Shown piece after piece: positions 32,619 to 35,707 of a DNA stretch of 35,707 bases. Numbering within the stretch: position 1 is the first letter of the stretch; the number at the start of each line of letters is the position of its first letter. The notes beneath the pieces are model-generated. The model did no database searches. It was not told where the DNA came from and saw only the letters and a list, made by a program, of their open reading frames with translations. The stretch covers positions 1 to 35,707 of the forward strand of contig NZ_JRGL01000096.1 in assembly GCF_000764655.1 (NCBI RefSeq). Direction: 5' to 3'. This DNA is from Aeromonas aquatica (GTDB taxonomy: Bacteria > Pseudomonadota > Gammaproteobacteria > Enterobacterales > Aeromonadaceae). The position numbers and the translations under genes were made by a program.

Positions 32619-33263
32619 ATGTCTGATACTCAACATTCGTGTGTGATCATCGGTATTGCTGGTGCATCCGCATCCGGCAAGAGTCTTATCGCTCAAACCA
32701 TTTATGAAGAGCTGGTGGCCGAACTGGGCGCAGGTCAGATTGGTGTGATCACCGAGGATTGCTACTACCGTGATCAGACCCACATGACCATGGAAGAGCG
32801 GGTCAAGACCAACTATGACCATCCCAATGCCCTGGATCACGATCTGCTGGTGCAGCATCTGACACAGCTGGTGAAAGGCGACGCGGTCAATATTCCCCAG
32901 TACTCCTATACCGAACACACCCGCATGAGCGAGGTCACCGCCTTCGCCCCGCGCCGGGTCATCATCCTGGAAGGGATCCTGCTGCTGACCGATAGCCGTC
33001 TGCGGGAGCTGATGGATGCCTCCATCTTCATGGATACCCCGCTTGACATCTGCCTGTTGCGCCGGCTGGTGCGTGACGTGCAGGAGCGTGGTCGTACCAT
33101 GGATTCCGTGCTCAAGCAGTATCAGAAGACGGTACGTCCCATGTTCATGCAGTTCATCGATCCGTCCAAGCAGTACGCGGACGTGATCGTGCCCCGAGGG
33201 GGCAAGAATCGCATCGCCATCGACATGCTCAAGGCACGTATCCGCCACATGTTGATCGGATAA
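32619..33263 (+). CDS. udk: Uridine kinase
   Basis: A 214-aa pyrimidine-salvage kinase that phosphorylates uridine and cytidine to UMP and CMP, probably with GTP. The P-loop [11 protein letters not shown] lies at 12-22; the D-CYY-R segment (EDCYYRDQ), NYDHP and the RDVQERGRT lid are all conserved. Length matches E. coli Udk (213). The ribosome site is weak (TAGG). dcd follows after 63 nt behind a terminator; the udk-dcd order is that of E. coli. Confidence 0.96.
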   Translation: MSDTQHSCVIIGIAGASASGKSLIAQTIYEELVAELGAGQIGVITEDCYYRDQTHMTMEERVKTNYDHPNALDHDLLVQHLTQLVKGDAVNIPQYSYTEHTRMSEVTAFAPRRVIILEGILLLTDSRLRELMDASIFMDTPLDICLLRRLVRDVQERGRTMDSVLKQYQKTVRPMFMQFIDPSKQYADVIVPRGGKNRIAIDMLKARIRHMLIG

Positions 33264-33272
33264 GATGCTACA

Positions 33273-33296
33273 AGCCGGGCGATGCCCGGCTTTTTT
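33273..33296 (+). terminator. Rho-independent terminator after udk
   Basis: AGCCGGGC pairs with GCCCGGCT around GAT, followed by a run of six Ts. It lies 10 nt past the stop. Confidence 0.9.
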
Positions 33297-33326
33297 AAAT
33301 GAATCATTTAGCAGGAGAGTCGCCCA

Positions 33327-33908
33327 ATGCGTCTTTGTGATACCGATATCGAACGCCATCTGGATGAAGGCAAGATAGTGATTGAGCCGAGACCCGGCAT
33401 CGAGCGGATCAGTGGCGTCAGCGTCGATGTGCTGCTTGGCAACGAGTTTCGGGTGTTTCGCGATCACACCGCCCCCTACATCGATCTCAGCGGCCCGAGC
33501 AGCGAGATGGCCGACGCCATCGATCGGGTGATGAGCGACGAGATCCACATACCGGACGGGGAAGCCTTCTATCTGCACCCGGGTCAGCTGGCGCTGGCGG
33601 TGACCTATGAATCCGTGACTCTGCCGGCGGATATCGTCGGCTGGCTGGACGGTCGATCCTCCCTGGCACGCCTCGGGTTGATGGTGCACGTCACCGCGCA
33701 CCGCATCGATCCGGGCTGGTCCGGTCGCATCGTGCTGGAGTTCTACAATGGCGGCAAGCTGCCGCTGGCGCTGCGACCCAAGATGAAGATAGGGGCGCTC
33801 AACTTCGAGATGCTCTCAGGCGTCGCTGCCCGCCCGTACAACAAGCGGGAAAATGCCAAGTACAAGAGCCAGCAAGGGGCCGTGGCCAGCCGGATGAGCC
33901 AGGACTGA
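33327..33908 (+). CDS. dcd: dCTP deaminase
   Basis: A 193-aa trimeric enzyme, the length of E. coli Dcd, that deaminates dCTP to dUTP, the main source of dUMP for thymidylate in enteric bacteria. The catalytic segment [17 protein letters not shown] and [13 protein letters not shown] carry the nucleotide-binding Arg/Ser residues and the catalytic Glu. AGGAG lies 9 nt before the ATG. It follows udk, as in E. coli, with a terminator between them. Confidence 0.97.
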   Translation: MRLCDTDIERHLDEGKIVIEPRPGIERISGVSVDVLLGNEFRVFRDHTAPYIDLSGPSSEMADAIDRVMSDEIHIPDGEAFYLHPGQLALAVTYESVTLPADIVGWLDGRSSLARLGLMVHVTAHRIDPGWSGRIVLEFYNGGKLPLALRPKMKIGALNFEMLSGVAARPYNKRENAKYKSQQGAVASRMSQD

Positions 33909-33937
33909 GTGCGCTTGTTTTGCTGTTCGTGTTGATG

Positions 33938-33968
33938 AAGGGTGCCAAGGCACCCTTATTATTTTTCC
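33938..33968 (+). terminator. Rho-independent terminator after dcd
   Basis: AAGGGTGCC pairs with GGCACCCTT around AA, followed by ATTATTTTTCC. Confidence 0.85.
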
Positions 33969-34136
33969 TGGCCGCAGAGGGACGCGGCACTACCGGTTGT
34001 GGCGAACTATTTTTCGACGATTGTGGTCTGGCGGGTGAGATAACTGCAGGGAAAAACAGTCGCTTATTGATTGAATAGGTCTGATTGAAGCCTTTCCATG
34101 ATTGTTGAATGGGCTTTAATTAATCTTCGACAAGGC

Positions 34137-34186
34137 GCATTCCTACAGGCCCTAAGACATTTTCTGACGGAATGCCCTTTTTTTTT
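34137..34186 (+). terminator. Hairpin with nine Ts upstream of pitA
   Basis: A 7-bp stem (34137-34143 with 34169-34175) and long loop, then CC and a T9 run. It does not follow a gene directly, since the dcd terminator lies at 33938; it may end a small RNA or an upstream leader. Confidence 0.4.
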
Positions 34187-34230
34187 CTTACTGAAATATT
34201 TCAACAACGGGTATGGCGCACCGAGCCTTC

Positions 34231-34239
34231 TGGCATAAT
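34231..34239 (+). promoter_or_regulatory. Extended -10 promoter of pitA
   Basis: TGG followed by CATAAT (five of six consensus bases) forms an extended -10 without a good -35. Initiation is predicted near 34246, about 24 nt before the start codon. Confidence 0.45.
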
Positions 34240-34269
34240 CCGCCGCAACTCATAAACAGGTTCGTTTTT

Positions 34270-35707
34270 ATGTTTGAAATGTTTAGTGGTTTGGGTTTGT
34301 GGTGGTCAATCGGTTTGGTATTGGCCGTTTTTTTTGTGCTTGCCTATGAATTCATCAATGGCTTTCACGATACCGCCAATGCGGTAGCAACGGTTATCTA
34401 TACCAAGGCAATGCCCGCACACACTGCGGTAGTGGCTTCCGGCTTGTTTAACTTCGCCGGGGTCATGATGGGTGGATTGGGGGTGGCATACGCCATCGTT
34501 CATCTGTTGCCCATCGATCTGTTATTGGGCATGGACTCTACTCAGGGTCTGATCATGGTGTTCTCCCTGCTGTTCTCCGCCATTGTCTGGAACCTGGGGA
34601 CCTGGTTCTTCGGCATTCCGGCGTCCAGTTCTCACACCCTGATCGGCTCCATCCTGGGGGTAGGCGGTGCCTATGCCTGGATGAGCAATCAGCCTCTGAC
34701 AGAGGGCATCAACGTCGGTAAAGCCATCGACATCATGCTCTCCCTCATTATTTCTCCTACCGTGGGCTTCATCATCGCCGCTTTGCTGCTGTTCGCCATG
34801 AAACGCGTCTGGCTGGGGAGCAAGATCCACAAGACCCCGGAAGAGCGTCTGCTGGTGGACGGCAAGAAGCACCCGCCGTTCTGGGCCCGTGTCACGCTTA
34901 TCTGCTCCGCGATGGGGGTCAGCTTCGTGCACGGCTCCAACGACGGCCAGAAGGGCATAGGTCTGGTGATGCTGGTGTTGATCTGTGTGGCACCAGCCTA
35001 CTTTGCACTGGACATGAATAGCCGCTCCTACGATCTGGACAGAACCCAGGATGCCAGTCAGCGCATCATGGAAATCTATCAGCGTAACCAGGAAGTGGTC
35101 TCTCAGGTGGTCAACTTCAGCGTCCCGGCACATGCCCAGGAAGAGCTGATGACTCACTGTGAGGCCGGTGATGCGCTGGAAGCCATGGCCACGCTGAACA
35201 GCCGTCTGGGCAAGGTGCGTACCTATGAGCAGATGGATCTGACCGATCGCCGTGAAGTGCGTCGCCTGTTGCTCTGTATCGACGATACCGCTCGCAAGGT
35301 CTCCAAGCTGCCGTTGCCGGCCAAGGAGCTGACTGATCTGGCCAAATGGCGTAAAGACCTGACCGCAACGGCCGAATACGCGCCGACCTGGGTCATCGTC
35401 TCCATCGCCCTGGCGCTGGGTTGCGGCACCATGGTGGGCTGGCGTCGTATCGTCTACACGGTCGGTGAGAAGATTGGCTCTTCCGGCATGACTTACAGCC
35501 AGGGGATTGCCGCCCAGATCACGGCCGCGGCCTCCATCGGTGTGGCGAGTTTGACCGGGATGCCGGTCTCGACTACCCACATTCTCTCCTCTGCGGTAGC
35601 AGGGACCATGGTAGCGAACAAGTCGGGCCTGCAGAGCCAGACCATCAAGACCATCTTGATGGCCTGGGTGTTGACCCTGCCGCTGACCATGGTGCTCTCC
35701 GGTGGCC
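34270..35707 (+). CDS. pitA: Low-affinity inorganic phosphate transporter Pit (3' end outside window)
   Basis: The first 479 codons of an inner-membrane phosphate/metal-phosphate symporter of the PiT family, cut by the window edge; E. coli PitA has 499 residues, so little is missing. The PiT signatures are present twice: GFHDTANAVATVIYTKAM near residue 32 and FVHGSNDGQKGIGLVM in the second half, together with PASSSHTLIGSILG and GMPVSTTHILSSAVAGT. A hydrophilic cytoplasmic loop of about 110 residues (about 255-365) separates the halves. The first ATG (34270) is taken; a second lies three codons later. Regulation by phosphate is not visible (no convincing Pho box). Confidence 0.95.
   Translation, partial: MFEMFSGLGLWWSIGLVLAVFFVLAYEFINGFHDTANAVATVIYTKAMPAHTAVVASGLFNFAGVMMGGLGVAYAIVHLLPIDLLLGMDSTQGLIMVFSLLFSAIVWNLGTWFFGIPASSSHTLIGSILGVGGAYAWMSNQPLTEGINVGKAIDIMLSLIISPTVGFIIAALLLFAMKRVWLGSKIHKTPEERLLVDGKKHPPFWARVTLICSAMGVSFVHGSNDGQKGIGLVMLVLICVAPAYFALDMNSRSYDLDRTQDASQRIMEIYQRNQEVVSQVVNFSVPAHAQEELMTHCEAGDALEAMATLNSRLGKVRTYEQMDLTDRREVRRLLLCIDDTARKVSKLPLPAKELTDLAKWRKDLTATAEYAPTWVIVSIALALGCGTMVGWRRIVYTVGEKIGSSGMTYSQGIAAQITAAASIGVASLTGMPVSTTHILSSAVAGTMVANKSGLQSQTIKTILMAWVLTLPLTMVLSGG

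Larger units (their letters stand above)
33969..34269. other. AT-rich control region upstream of pitA
   Basis: About 300 bp with no gene. It contains an imperfect hairpin (about 34088-34117), a stem GCATTCC/GGAATGC with a 25-nt loop ending in CC and nine Ts (34137-34186), and an extended -10 promoter (34231-34239). The T-tract before the pitA promoter could end a small transcript begun further left. Confidence 0.45.

Overview
The window looks like chromosomal DNA of a GC-rich gammaproteobacterium, most probably Aeromonas. This is inferred from proteins that read as close relatives of E. coli and Vibrio housekeeping enzymes, from conserved pairs (ybaN/apt/dnaX/ybaB, divergent metG/mrp, udk/dcd) and from overall composition. 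I see no rRNA, tRNA, CRISPR array, insertion sequence or prophage. Thirty protein genes can be supported, one of them cut by the right edge (pitA) and one frame-disrupted near its start (hrpA).

Layout. 1-1.5 kb (minus): a DksA/TraR-type zinc-finger protein and the tRNA dihydrouridine synthase dusC. 1.6-5.9 kb (plus): ybaN, apt, dnaX, ybaB; recR, which follows ybaB in E. coli, is not here. 6.1-8.0 kb: a LysR regulator divergent from a pirin-family quercetinase-like gene. 8.1-11.9 kb: a visibly more AT-rich accessory block with long non-coding stretches, encoding a four-repeat COG4705 membrane protein, a small exported PAP2 phosphatase and a LuxR-type regulator; a PmrA-box-like element lies upstream of the membrane protein. 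12-17.4 kb: a CBS-pair protein, the large DEAH helicase hrpA, and a LysM/FimV-like envelope protein. 17.6-17.9 kb: rplY with a good promoter and terminator.

18.1-20.9 kb (minus): an overlapping selD-mnmH-gloC operon, which makes selenophosphate and uses it for tRNA 2-selenouridine, coupled to a glyoxalase-II-type hydrolase. 21.2-24.6 kb (plus): a half-size EamA permease, a glutathione S-transferase and an exported SdsA-type alkyl sulfatase. 25.2-28.0 kb (minus): rlmI and a methyl-accepting chemotaxis protein. 28.1-29.1 kb (plus): acylphosphatase and a CHAD-domain protein as a two-gene operon. 29.2-31.2 kb (minus): metG, divergent from mrp (plus), followed by udk, dcd and the phosphate transporter pitA.

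Most of the window is conserved core: tRNA and rRNA modification (DusC, MnmH, RlmI), replication (DnaX, Apt, Dcd, Udk) and translation (MetG, L25). The most unusual parts are the COG4705/PAP2/LuxR block with its PmrA-like site, the frameshift at the start of hrpA, the tightly coupled selenium operon with its repeated promoter elements, and dnaX, which has no recognisable A-rich slippery heptamer for making gamma.
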